64,000 nucleotides of DNA, taken from NCBI RefSeq assembly GCF_012911875.1, contig NZ_JAAXKZ010000011.1, forward strand, positions 20,472-84,471, written 5' to 3'. This document shows, piece by piece, positions 50,431-58,458 of the stretch. The DNA is from Pseudonocardia bannensis. Lineage in GTDB: Bacteria > Actinomycetota > Actinomycetes > Mycobacteriales > Pseudonocardiaceae. A program made the translations under genes and the position numbers. The notes under the pieces are model-generated. The model saw only the letters and a program-made list of their open reading frames with translations. It was not told the origin of the DNA and did not search any database. Position 1 is the stretch's first letter. Every line of letters begins with the position of its first letter.

Positions 50431-51438
50431 ATGGTGCGGACGATCAGGTTCCACGAGCTCGGCGGCCCGGAGGTACTCCGCTACGAGGACCTTCCGGTGC
50501 GCTCCCCCGGCCCCGGCGAGGTCCGCATGCGGGTCGACGCGTTCGGGCTGAACCGGGCCGAGGTCAACTTCCGGCGGGGCACGTACCTCGAGGACCCGGT
50601 GCTGCCCGCGGGACTGGGCTACGAGGCGTCCGGGGAGATCCTGGAGGTGGGTCCCGACGTGGCGCGCTGGGCCGTCGGCGACGCGGTGAGCGTGGTGCCG
50701 GCGTTCTCGCAGAACGACTATCCGATCTACGCCGAGGAGGCCGTCGTCCCGGCCGCCGCGCTGGTCGGGCGTCCCGACGGGATGGACGCGGTCACCGGCG
50801 CGGCGATCTGGATGCCGTACGTGACGGTCTACGGCGCGCTGCAGGAGGTCACCCGGGTCCGGCCCGGCGACCACGTCGTGATCACCGCGGCCACCAACAG
50901 CGTCGGGATGGCGGCGATCCAGGTGGTGCGCCACCTCGGCGCGATCCCGATCGCGACCACCCGCACCGCGGAGAAGCACCCGGCGCTGCTCGAGGCGGGC
51001 GCCGCCACCGTGATCGCCACCGACTCCGAGGACCTCACCGAGGCGATCCGGGCCGCGACCGGCGGGCGGGGTGCCGAGTTCGCGTTCGACGCCGTCGGCG
51101 GGCCGCAGGTGGAGCAGCTGGCCCGGGCCATGGCACCGGACGGGCGGATCATCGTGCACGGCAACCTCAGCGGGCAGCCCACGCCGTTACCCGGCAACCG
51201 GTTCGGGCCGGTGTGGATGCGCCGCTACACGCTGTTCGAGATCACCAAGGACCCGGCCGGGCTGCGGCGGGCGGAGCACTTCGTTCGGGCCGGGCTGGAG
51301 GCGGGCGCGTTCGTCCCCGTCATCGACCGGATCTTCGGCTTCGACGACATCGTGGCCGCGCACATCTACGTCGACTCCGACGAGCGCCGGCTGGGCAAAC
51401 CGGTCGTCCAGGTCCGTCCGGCAAGATCGGGAGCGTGA
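50431..51438 (+). CDS. Zinc-independent quinone oxidoreductase / MDR-family dehydrogenase
   Basis: A 335-residue medium-chain dehydrogenase of the NADPH:quinone reductase branch: IRFHELGGPEVLRYEDLPV, FGLNRAEVNFRRGTYLEDP, LGYEASGEILEVGPDVARWA, VVITAATNSVGMAAIQVVRH (cofactor site) and a C-terminal RIFGFDDIVAAHIYVDS. The usual catalytic-zinc Cys/His set of alcohol dehydrogenases is absent. It starts with ATG six bases after TAGGGT. The next gene overlaps its stop by four bases, so it is co-transcribed with a cysteine-metabolism enzyme. Confidence 0.92.
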   Translation: MVRTIRFHELGGPEVLRYEDLPVRSPGPGEVRMRVDAFGLNRAEVNFRRGTYLEDPVLPAGLGYEASGEILEVGPDVARWAVGDAVSVVPAFSQNDYPIYAEEAVVPAAALVGRPDGMDAVTGAAIWMPYVTVYGALQEVTRVRPGDHVVITAATNSVGMAAIQVVRHLGAIPIATTRTAEKHPALLEAGAATVIATDSEDLTEAIRAATGGRGAEFAFDAVGGPQVEQLARAMAPDGRIIVHGNLSGQPTPLPGNRFGPVWMRRYTLFEITKDPAGLRRAEHFVRAGLEAGAFVPVIDRIFGFDDIVAAHIYVDSDERRLGKPVVQVRPARSGA

Positions 51439-52850
51439 CGACAGAGCGCACCCGGACACCCGGACCGGTCCACGACTCCCTCCTCGACGCGATCGGCGCC
51501 ACCCCGCTCGTCCGGCTCGACCGGGTGACCGCCGGGCTGCCGGCGGCGGTCTACGTCAAGGCCGAGTTCGCCAACCCCGGGGGCAGCGTCAAGGACCGCG
51601 CGGCGCTGGCCATGATCGACGAGGCGGAGCGGTCGGGTGCACTCGCCCCGGGCGGGACCGTCGTGGAGGGGACGAGCGGGAACACCGGGATGGGGCTGGC
51701 CATGGTCGCCGCCCGCCGTGGCTACCGCTGCATCGTCGTGGTGCCCGACCGGACCGCGCGGGAGAAGATCGCGCTGCTGCGGGCCTACGGCGCCGAGGTC
51801 GTGCTCACCCCGGGGACGGTCCCGCGCGAGGACCCGCGGCACGTGATCATGCTGGCCGAGCGGATCGCCGCCGAGACGCCCGGCGGCTGGCTCGCGGACC
51901 AGTACGGGAACCCGGCCAACCCCCGGGTGCACGAGCTCACCACCGGCCCGGAGATCTGGGCGCAGACCGAGGGGCGGATCACCCATTTCGTGGCCGGGGT
52001 CGGCACCGGGGGCACGATCAGCGGCACCTCCCGCCACCTGCGCGAGATCAGCGGCGGGCGGGTCACGATCGTGGGCGCCGACCCGGAGTCGTCGGTCTAC
52101 GCCGGGGGCGACGGCAGCCCGTACTACGTCGAGGCCATCGGGCACTACCTGCACCCGCAGACCGCGCAGGACGTGTGGCCGACGGTCTACGACACCTCGG
52201 CGGTCGACCGCTTCGAGCGCATCCCCGACCGCGAGTCGCTGGCCACCGTGCGGCGGCTGGCCCGCGAGGAAGGGCTGCTCGTCGGCGGGTCGGCCGGCAC
52301 CGCGATCGCCGCGGCGTTGCGGGTCGCCGCGACGGCCGGCCCCGGCGACGTCGTGGTCGCGGTGGCGCCCGACTCCGGGCGGGCCTATCTGTCGAAGTAC
52401 TTCGACGACGAATGGCTGACCCAGCTGGGCTTCCTGGACGCCCCCGACGGCCCGCGGGTCCGCGACCGGGTCGGCGCGGGCCCGGACGGGCTGGTCGTGG
52501 TCCCGGCGACCGATTCGGTCGGCGCTGCGCTGCACGGGCTGGCCGCGGTCGGGCCGGTGCCCGCGGCGGTCCCGGTGGTGGCGCCGCGGCGGACCGACGC
52601 GGCGAGCTGGTCGGTGGGCGACATCGTCGGCTCGGTGCGGCTGGCGGCGCTGCGCGACGCCGTCGCCGCCGACCCCGCTGCGGCCGACGGGCCGGTGGCC
52701 GGGCACATGGGCCCCGCACCGGCCACCGTCGGAGCGGGCGAGACCGCTGCGGCGGCGCTGGTCCGGCTCGGCCCGGACGACGGCCGCCCGCTGCTGCTGC
52801 TCGTCGACGGCCGCGCCGTCCGCGCCGTGGTCCGCGCCGACCTGGCCTGA
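51435..52850 (+). CDS. Cystathionine beta-synthase / cysteine synthase family PLP enzyme
   Basis: A 471-residue fold-type II PLP enzyme. DAIGATPLVRLDRV, FANPGGSVKDRAALAMIDEA with the PLP Lys, VVEGTSGNTGMGLAMVAARR, VAGVGTGGTISGTSRHLREI (phosphate loop) and LLVGGSAGTAIAAALRVA are diagnostic. After about residue 340, a poorly conserved pair of CBS-like segments remains (VVPATDSVGAALHGLAAVGP, PATVGAGETAAAALVRLG). GTG 51435 overlaps the reductase stop (GTGA). It condenses serine or acetylserine with homocysteine or sulfide; which is not clear. Confidence 0.92.
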   Translation: MTTERTRTPGPVHDSLLDAIGATPLVRLDRVTAGLPAAVYVKAEFANPGGSVKDRAALAMIDEAERSGALAPGGTVVEGTSGNTGMGLAMVAARRGYRCIVVVPDRTAREKIALLRAYGAEVVLTPGTVPREDPRHVIMLAERIAAETPGGWLADQYGNPANPRVHELTTGPEIWAQTEGRITHFVAGVGTGGTISGTSRHLREISGGRVTIVGADPESSVYAGGDGSPYYVEAIGHYLHPQTAQDVWPTVYDTSAVDRFERIPDRESLATVRRLAREEGLLVGGSAGTAIAAALRVAATAGPGDVVVAVAPDSGRAYLSKYFDDEWLTQLGFLDAPDGPRVRDRVGAGPDGLVVVPATDSVGAALHGLAAVGPVPAAVPVVAPRRTDAASWSVGDIVGSVRLAALRDAVAADPAAADGPVAGHMGPAPATVGAGETAAAALVRLGPDDGRPLLLLVDGRAVRAVVRADLA

Positions 52851-52975
52851 CCGCGCCACGTGCCCGGTCGCCGTCGCGGGGCCGGTCGGCGCACCAGGGC
52901 CCGAAGTCCCTACCCCGCCGGGAGCGGGGGGCGGACCCTGCCCCGGGCGACGCACCCCGGGACACGGAGGCGGGC

Positions 52976-55126
52976 ATGGCCGAGCGGACGGCGAAACGGA
53001 CCCCGTCGGGGCAGGTGACCAGGGCGACGCGCACGGCGCGCGTAAGGGCCGGTGTGCTCCGGCGGGTGCCGTTCACCACCACGATCGTGACGATCATGCT
53101 GGCGGCCGGGGTCGCGACGGGCTCGCTCTGGCATCCGGTCACCGAACGCCCGTGGTACCCGCAGATCGCCTACGGCCTGCCCGCGGTCGCCGAAGGCCGC
53201 TGGTGGACGCCGGTCACCGCGTCGTTCTTCGCCCCCAGCCCGCTGCTCTACCTGCCGATGGCCGGCGGGTTCGCGCTGCTCGTCGGCTTCACCGAGTGGC
53301 GGCTGGGGACGCGGCGGACCGCGCTGGTGACGATCGGCGGGCAGCTCGTGGGCATCGTCGGCGCGACGCTGCTGCTGCTCGCGGTGCGCAACACGGGCTG
53401 GCCCTGGGCCGCGCAGCTCGCCGGGCAGCTCGACGTCGGGTTCTCGGCGGGGGCGCTGGCCGCGATCGCGGTGGCGTCGGCGACGGTGCGGTCGCCGTGG
53501 CGGTTGCGGCTGCGGCTCGCGCTCGGCGTGTACCTGCTCGTCTCGATCATGTACATCGGCACCCTCACCGATCTGGAACACCTGATCTCCACGCTGGTCG
53601 CCCTGCCCGCCGGCCGGGCACTGACCCGGGACCGCACTCCGCAGCGCTCCGGGCGTCCGAGCCGACGGGAGTGGCGGCTGCTCGCGGTCGCCGGCGTCGT
53701 GTTCATCGCCGTGTCCACGGTCGTGCTGTGGCTGGTTCCCAGCGACGGCCCGCTCGGCTCGACCGCCGGCGTCGACGAGTCCTGGCTCGACGTCGTCGTC
53801 ACGCTGGTGCTGGCCGCGCTGCTCGTGAACGGGTTGCGCAAGGGGCGCCGGACGGCCTGGTGGTGGGCGGTCGTCGTCGCCGGGCTGAACAGCGCGATCG
53901 GGCTGGCGGTGGCGGTGCTGGTGGCCGTCGCGACCGCACTCGATCAGCCCGTCACGCTGGAAGGGGTCCCACTGTTCGTGGCCGACCGGCTGGTCTGGGC
54001 CGCGCTGCTGGTGATCCTCCTGGCCGGACGGCACGCGTTCCGGACGCCCTCGCGACGGCGGTTGCGCCGCGGCGCACCGGGCGCGACCGACCGGGAGACC
54101 GCGACCGCGCTGCTCACCCGCCACGGCGGCGGGACCCTGTCCTGGATGAGCACCTGGCCGGCGAACTCCTGGTTCCTGACCGCCGACGGGCAGAGCTACC
54201 TCGCCTACCAGAGCCACGCGGGAGTGGCCGTCGGGCTCGGCGACCCGATCGGCCCGCCCGGCACCCACGCGGCGACGGTCACGGAGTTCGCGCGGATGGC
54301 CGAGCGCTCGGCTCTCGTCCCGTGCCTGTTCTCGGTCACGGCGGCGACCGCGGCGGCCACCGACGGGCTCGGATGGCAGCACGTCCAGGTCGCCGAGGAC
54401 ACCCTGGTCGACCTGCCCGGGCTGACGTTCACCGGCAAGGCCTGGCAGAACGTCCGGTCGGCGATGAACCGGGCGGCGAAGCAGGGTGTGAGCTTCCGGC
54501 TGGTCAGGCTCGCCGACGAGCCGTGGTCGGTGGTCGAGCGGGTCCGCGCGATCTCCGAGGAGTGGGTCGGTGACAAGGGGCTGCCGGAGATGGGGTTCAC
54601 CCTCGGCGGGGTGGACGAGGCCCTCGACCCCCGGGTCCGGGTGGGGCTCGCGCAGGGCGCCGACGGGACACTGCAGGGCGTGACGTCCTGGCTACCGGTG
54701 CACGGCGGGGACGGGCGGATCCGCGGCTGGGCCCTCGACGTCATGCGTCGCCGCCAGGACGGGTTCCGGGCGGTCGTGGAGTTCCTCATCGCGTCGAGTT
54801 GCCTGGCCTTCCAGGCCGAGGGCGCGGAGTTCGTGTCCCTGTCCGGGGCTCCGCTGGCGCGGACCGAGGACGAGGGCCCGGTGGCCGGGCTGCAGCGGGT
54901 GCTCGACGGCATCGGCGCGGCGATGGAGCCGCTGTACGGGTTCCGTTCGCTGCACACGTTCAAGGCCAAGTTCCGGCCCCGCTACGTCCCGATGTACCTC
55001 GCCTACCGCGACGAGGGCGACCTGCCACGCATCGGGATCGCCCTGACCAGGGCGTATCTGCCCGACACCCCCGTTCGCGAGCTGGTGCGGCTGGGGTACG
55101 CCCCGGCGCGGTCGGGGTCGGAATGA
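52976..55126 (+). CDS. Rhomboid-like membrane domain fused to MprF-type DUF2156 synthase
   Basis: A 716-residue protein. Residues about 30-220 form a six-helix unit laid out like a rhomboid: RWWTPVTASFFAP, VGFTEWRLGTRR, DVGFSAGALAAIAVAS with a GxSxG-type Ser157, and DLEHLISTLVALPAG with His202. Several more membrane helices follow to about 350. The C-terminal ~340 residues are a DUF2156 domain of lysyl/alanyl-phosphatidylglycerol synthases: TLSWMSTWPANSWFLTADGQ, AVGLGDPIGPPG, TFTGKAWQNVRSAMNRAAKQ, LHTFKAKFRPRYVPMYLAYR. It probably adds an amino acid from aminoacyl-tRNA to a lipid. GGAGG lies six bases before the ATG. Confidence 0.87.
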   Translation: MAERTAKRTPSGQVTRATRTARVRAGVLRRVPFTTTIVTIMLAAGVATGSLWHPVTERPWYPQIAYGLPAVAEGRWWTPVTASFFAPSPLLYLPMAGGFALLVGFTEWRLGTRRTALVTIGGQLVGIVGATLLLLAVRNTGWPWAAQLAGQLDVGFSAGALAAIAVASATVRSPWRLRLRLALGVYLLVSIMYIGTLTDLEHLISTLVALPAGRALTRDRTPQRSGRPSRREWRLLAVAGVVFIAVSTVVLWLVPSDGPLGSTAGVDESWLDVVVTLVLAALLVNGLRKGRRTAWWWAVVVAGLNSAIGLAVAVLVAVATALDQPVTLEGVPLFVADRLVWAALLVILLAGRHAFRTPSRRRLRRGAPGATDRETATALLTRHGGGTLSWMSTWPANSWFLTADGQSYLAYQSHAGVAVGLGDPIGPPGTHAATVTEFARMAERSALVPCLFSVTAATAAATDGLGWQHVQVAEDTLVDLPGLTFTGKAWQNVRSAMNRAAKQGVSFRLVRLADEPWSVVERVRAISEEWVGDKGLPEMGFTLGGVDEALDPRVRVGLAQGADGTLQGVTSWLPVHGGDGRIRGWALDVMRRRQDGFRAVVEFLIASSCLAFQAEGAEFVSLSGAPLARTEDEGPVAGLQRVLDGIGAAMEPLYGFRSLHTFKAKFRPRYVPMYLAYRDEGDLPRIGIALTRAYLPDTPVRELVRLGYAPARSGSE

Positions 55127-55154
55127 CCGTTCCGGCCATCGCGTTGCACCAGGT

Positions 55155-55877
55155 GTGAAGGTGGATATCTGGTCCGACATCGTCTGTCCGTGGTGTGCCA
55201 TCGGGCGGGCGCGGTTCGAGGCGGCGCTGGCCGAGTTCCCGCACCGCGACGAGGTGCAGGTGCGCTGGCACAGCTTCGAGCTCGACCCGCAGGCGCCCCG
55301 CGAGTACCCGGAGCCACTGGCCGACAACCTGGCCGCGAAGTACGGCGTGAGCGTCGACGAGGCCCACGGCATGCACCGGCACATGACCGAGGTCGCGGCC
55401 GCCGACGGCCTCGAGTTCCACTTCGACCGGGCCCGGTCGGGCAACACGTTCGACGCCCACCGGCTGCTGCACCACGCGCTGGAGACCGGCGGACCGGAGC
55501 TGCAGGACCGGCTCAAGGAGCGGTTCTTCCGCGCCTACCTGACCGACGGCGAGCCGATCGGTGACCCGCAGGCCCTGGTGCGGGTGGCCGCGGAGGCCGG
55601 TCTCGACGCCGACGAGTCCCGCGCGGTGCTGGAGAGCGACCGGTACGCCGAGGCCGTCCGCGCCGACGAGCTGCAGGCCCGTCGCTACGGCATCAACGGC
55701 GTCCCGTTCTTCGTGATCGACGAGAAGTACGGTGTGTCCGGCGCCCAGCCGGCCGCGGCCCTGCGCGAGGTGCTCGACACCGCCTGGGCCGAGGCGAACC
55801 CGCTGACGCTGCTCACCCCGACCGGCGCCCGATCCGACGAGGGCGGGGCCTGCGCCGACGGCAGCTGCGCGATCTGA
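55155..55877 (+). CDS. DsbA-family (FrnE-like) oxidoreductase
   Basis: A 240-residue cytoplasmic thioredoxin-fold protein. KVDIWSDIVCPWCAIGRARF has the CPWC redox motif near the N terminus; FDRARSGNTFDAHRLLHHAL, RFFRAYLTDGEPIGDPQALV and YGINGVPFFVIDEKYGVSGA with the cis-Pro are FrnE features. The C-terminal tail GGACADGSCAI adds two Cys. GTG 55155 is the best start; there is no signal peptide. A strong hairpin terminator follows. Confidence 0.92.
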   Translation: MKVDIWSDIVCPWCAIGRARFEAALAEFPHRDEVQVRWHSFELDPQAPREYPEPLADNLAAKYGVSVDEAHGMHRHMTEVAAADGLEFHFDRARSGNTFDAHRLLHHALETGGPELQDRLKERFFRAYLTDGEPIGDPQALVRVAAEAGLDADESRAVLESDRYAEAVRADELQARRYGINGVPFFVIDEKYGVSGAQPAAALREVLDTAWAEANPLTLLTPTGARSDEGGACADGSCAI

Positions 55878-55907
55878 CCGCAGCGCCTGCGGCGTGTCCT
55901 GTCCAGG

Positions 55908-55948
55908 AGAGCCGCTCTCACGCCGCCGGATGGCGTGAGAGCGGCTCT
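55908..55948. terminator. Perfect 17-bp stem terminator between convergent genes
   Basis: AGAGCCGCTCTCACGCC (55908-55924) and its exact complement (55932-55948) flank a seven-base loop. It lies between the FrnE-like gene and the convergent GerW-like gene, so it can stop transcription from both sides. Confidence 0.8.
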
Positions 55949-55999
55949 TCTGCATCCAGGTGGGCGTGGGAGCGGGGCCGCGGCGGTGGCTCCGCCGGG

Positions 56000-56389
56000 T
56001 CAGACCCGCAGCGGCAGGGCGACACGGTGACCCCGCCGGCGGCGCAGTCCCGCGACGGCGGCCAGGGCGACCACCGCGCCGAACACGAGTTGACCGCCGA
56101 GCACGATGCGATTGACATCGACCGCGGGATGCCACGCGACCTTGCCGCCCGGCCCGATGGAGAACGCGCCGACCGGCTTGGCGACGATGCCGCCTCCCGA
56201 ACCGCTACCCGGGCCGCCCACCCGGGGTCCCCCCGTTCCGGCGCCCGCCCGCACCCGGGCGACCGGGACCAGCGTGGTCCCGCCGCGCTCCACGGGCGGA
56301 CCGAACACCTGGTCACGCCCCAGGCGGTCGGCGATCGTGGACACGATGTCGGGCAGCGGTGGCGCGCCGCCGGTCGTCTGCTGGGTCAT
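56000..56389 (-). CDS. GerW/YtfJ family protein
   Basis: A 129-residue protein: QVFGPPVERGGTTLVPVARV, GSGSGGGIVAKPVGAFSIGP and KVAWHPAVDVNRIVLGGQLV are the family signature, followed by a C-terminal hydrophobic segment (FGAVVALAAVAGL). In Bacillus the family is linked to spore germination; in actinobacteria the role is unknown. ATG 56389 is six bases after CAGGCT (leaderless pattern). Confidence 0.88.
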   Translation of the reverse strand: MTQQTTGGAPPLPDIVSTIADRLGRDQVFGPPVERGGTTLVPVARVRAGAGTGGPRVGGPGSGSGGGIVAKPVGAFSIGPGGKVAWHPAVDVNRIVLGGQLVFGAVVALAAVAGLRRRRGHRVALPLRV

Positions 56390-56470
56390 GCCCCCAGCCT
56401 GCCGGGTGCCGCGATCCAATTTCGACCACCGAACGCGTCCATCGTGGGCGACCCTCCGGGATCGCGGCGG

Positions 56471-57322
56471 TCACCGGCGGCGCGTCTCCTCCGCGCTGGG
56501 GAGCCAGCCGATGTCCCCGTGGCCATACACCGCGACCAGCCCGGCCGTGATCCAGAGCAGGGTGGGCAGGAAGTCCTCGCCCAGCTCGTCGGCGGGCCGC
56601 CCGATGGCGGCCCGCCGCTGCTCGTCGGTGCCGAGGACACCGATGACCGTCCCGGCCGCGGCGGCCGGTCCGGCGCCGAGCGTGTCCTGGATCCAGCCAC
56701 GCACGCGGTCGGCGGCACCGTCGGGGAGGGGCCGCCGCTCCTGGTCGGCGAGCCAGCTCAGCAGGATGGCGAACGCGATGGAGACCCCCGGCGCGGTCTC
56801 GTCCTCGGAGTCTCCGCCGTCGGCCCCCGCGATCAGGTCCAGCTCCGAGCGCGCGGCCTCGGGCGAGGAGTCGGCGAGCGTCCGTCGCACGGCGGCGACC
56901 AGCCGGCCCTCGACGAGCTCGACGAAGTCGGCGGCCTCGTCGCGGGCCTCCGGTCCCTCCGCGGTGAGGACCGCGAGGTGCCGCTCGACGGCCCCGATCC
57001 AGGCCGCGCGCTGCGCACCGGAGAACCCGACGACGTCGTCCTCGTCGAGGTGGTAGCCGAGCTCCCGCTCGGCTCGCGTCTCGGCGAGCGCCAGCTGTAT
57101 CTCCGCCAGCTCGTCGAGGCCGCCGGTGAGGTCGGCCGGAAGATCGGCCGGGACCTCGACCAGGTCCTCGGGCAGCCCCTCGAACTCGTCGAGGCCGGCC
57201 ACGGTGACCACCTCGCGCCGCGCCGTCGCTCCAGCCCCGGCCCGGCGCTCCCCGGCCCGGCGCTGCCGGGCCTTGACCTTGGCCGCCCGCCGCTGGCCGG
57301 CCGAGGACTTCTTCTTCGTCAC
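56471..57322 (-). CDS. Hypothetical actinobacterial protein with basic N terminus
   Basis: A 283-residue protein I do not recognise. It starts with a Lys/Arg-rich stretch (VTKKKSSAGQRRAAKVKARQ) and continues with a soluble, acidic, helical body (GLPEDLVEVPADL, QLALAETRAERELGYHLDED, ERHLAVLTAEGPEARDEAAD, PTLLWITAGLVAVYGHGDIG). GTG 57322 is six bases after CAGAAT with no ribosome site, so it is probably leaderless; the frame is open further upstream but loses character. Confidence 0.65.
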   Translation of the reverse strand: MTKKKSSAGQRRAAKVKARQRRAGERRAGAGATARREVVTVAGLDEFEGLPEDLVEVPADLPADLTGGLDELAEIQLALAETRAERELGYHLDEDDVVGFSGAQRAAWIGAVERHLAVLTAEGPEARDEAADFVELVEGRLVAAVRRTLADSSPEAARSELDLIAGADGGDSEDETAPGVSIAFAILLSWLADQERRPLPDGAADRVRGWIQDTLGAGPAAAAGTVIGVLGTDEQRRAAIGRPADELGEDFLPTLLWITAGLVAVYGHGDIGWLPSAEETRRR

Positions 57323-57370
57323 GTCCTGATTCTGGCGGATCGCCGCACCCCCCACCGCCGCGGCGGCGTG

Positions 57371-57666
57371 ATGATCGATGCGCTGACCGCCCTGCAGGTC
57401 GACGAACGGGCCGGTCTGCACCCCGGCGACGTGACGGCCCGGTTCGCCGACGTGGCCCCACGCGCGGTGCACGGGGCGCCTGCGGACCCCGGCCCTGATC
57501 CGGAGGCGGACGATGCCGGACCGGCAGCGGGTGAACGGCGTCGACGAGGCGTGGACCTTCGGTTACCTGGTCGACGTCATCCTGACCCGGGGCACCTGGA
57601 TGCACCGCGTCGACATCGCCCGCGCGACGGGTGACGCACCGATCCTCACCCCCGACGTGAGGGCCT
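57371..57666 (+). pseudogene. Maleylpyruvate isomerase/mycothiol-dependent enzyme remnant
   Basis: From 57371 the frame reads LTALQVDERAGLHPGDVTAR. A +1 shift near 57455-57475 restores TPALIRRRTMP and then GVDEAWTFGYLVDVILTRGT with WMHRVDIARATG, which is the C-terminal half of the mycothiol-dependent maleylpyruvate isomerase N-terminal-domain family. Both ends of the gene are missing. Confidence 0.7.
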
Positions 57667-57687
57667 GCTCGGGACGGAGGTCCGGTT

Positions 57688-57885
57688 CTGACGCAGACCC
57701 GTGTCGACGAGCTCGGCGACCGGAGCAACCGGCTGTCGACCTCCGTGGAGCCCGCCGATCTGGCGTCCGACCAGTACCTGCTCGTCGCCGAGCAGCCGCT
57801 GCTGTTCCACTGCGGGGGCCCGCCGGCCGACCTCGCCGGGCCCTCGGCGCCCGTCAGGGCTCGTGATCAGGCCGGGTGCGGGTGA
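57688..57885 (+). pseudogene. MBL-fold (ODP-type) hydrolase remnant
   Basis: The frame from 57688 reads TRVDELGDRSNRLSTSVEPA and DQYLLVAEQPLLFHCG, the N-terminal strands of a diiron/MBL-fold 'oxygen-binding' type protein, then loses similarity and stops at 57885. The metal-binding region is absent. It overlaps the end of the small minus-strand gene at 57867. Confidence 0.5.
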
Positions 57886-58055
57886 TCGCCGGGGAGAACG
57901 ACCCGGGCCAGCCGGACGATCCGGGCGGGTGTGCACCGCCCGCGGGCCGAGTCGCGGGACACCCGGAAGCGGGCCGCCCGGACCTGTCCGGGGCTCACCT
58001 CGGTGACGACCGGGATCTGCGGGCCACGGTCCGGCTGCTCGTCGGTGTGCGCCAC
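57867..58055 (-). CDS. 62-residue hypothetical protein
   Basis: A small basic protein of unknown function: IPVVTEVSPGQVRAARFRVS then CTPARIVRLARVVLPGDHP. GTG 58055 overlaps the end of the gene at 58057 by one base on the upstream side (GGAGG eight bases before). The two form a coupled pair. Confidence 0.5.
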   Translation of the reverse strand: MAHTDEQPDRGPQIPVVTEVSPGQVRAARFRVSRDSARGRCTPARIVRLARVVLPGDHPHPA

Positions 58056-58056
58056 G

Positions 58057-58407
58057 TCAATCACCCTCCTCCGGCCCCAGGATGAACTTCTCGCGGGCCC
58101 CGTCGCCGGGTGGTTCCGGTGGCGTGAAAGCCCGGTCCAGCTCGTCCAGGATAGCGTCGATCCGCGCCGCGTAGCGGCGGTTGAACGTCCACCAGTGCGC
58201 GGTGATCCGCCGTTCCTCGAGCATGTGCCGGGCGGCGTCGGGCGACACCTTCCCGTCCACGACCCAGTCGTAGACCTGGCTGCACCAGCCCAGCAGCGCG
58301 GTGTCCTCGTCACGGCGGCGCTTGCCCTCGCCGACCAGCAGCGTGGCCGTCGCTCCCAGCAGAGCGCCGAGCAGCCCGCCGAGGAAGCTCGTCCACATGG
58401 CGCTCAT
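58057..58407 (-). CDS. Small membrane-anchored protein of unknown function
   Basis: A 116-residue protein. An N-terminal Gly-zipper-type helix (FLGGLLGALLGATATLLVG) anchors a soluble, tryptophan-rich region: LLGWCSQVYDWVVDGKVS, HWWTFNRRYAARIDAILDEL. The first ATG is at 58407. No family is recognised. The pair with 57867-58055 sits between decayed genes and ilvD. Confidence 0.6.
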   Translation of the reverse strand: MSAMWTSFLGGLLGALLGATATLLVGEGKRRRDEDTALLGWCSQVYDWVVDGKVSPDAARHMLEERRITAHWWTFNRRYAARIDAILDELDRAFTPPEPPGDGAREKFILGPEEGD

Positions 58408-58458
58408 CGGGTGCGGACGCTAGCGAACACCTCCGACAGGATCGTTCGGACCTATCGG

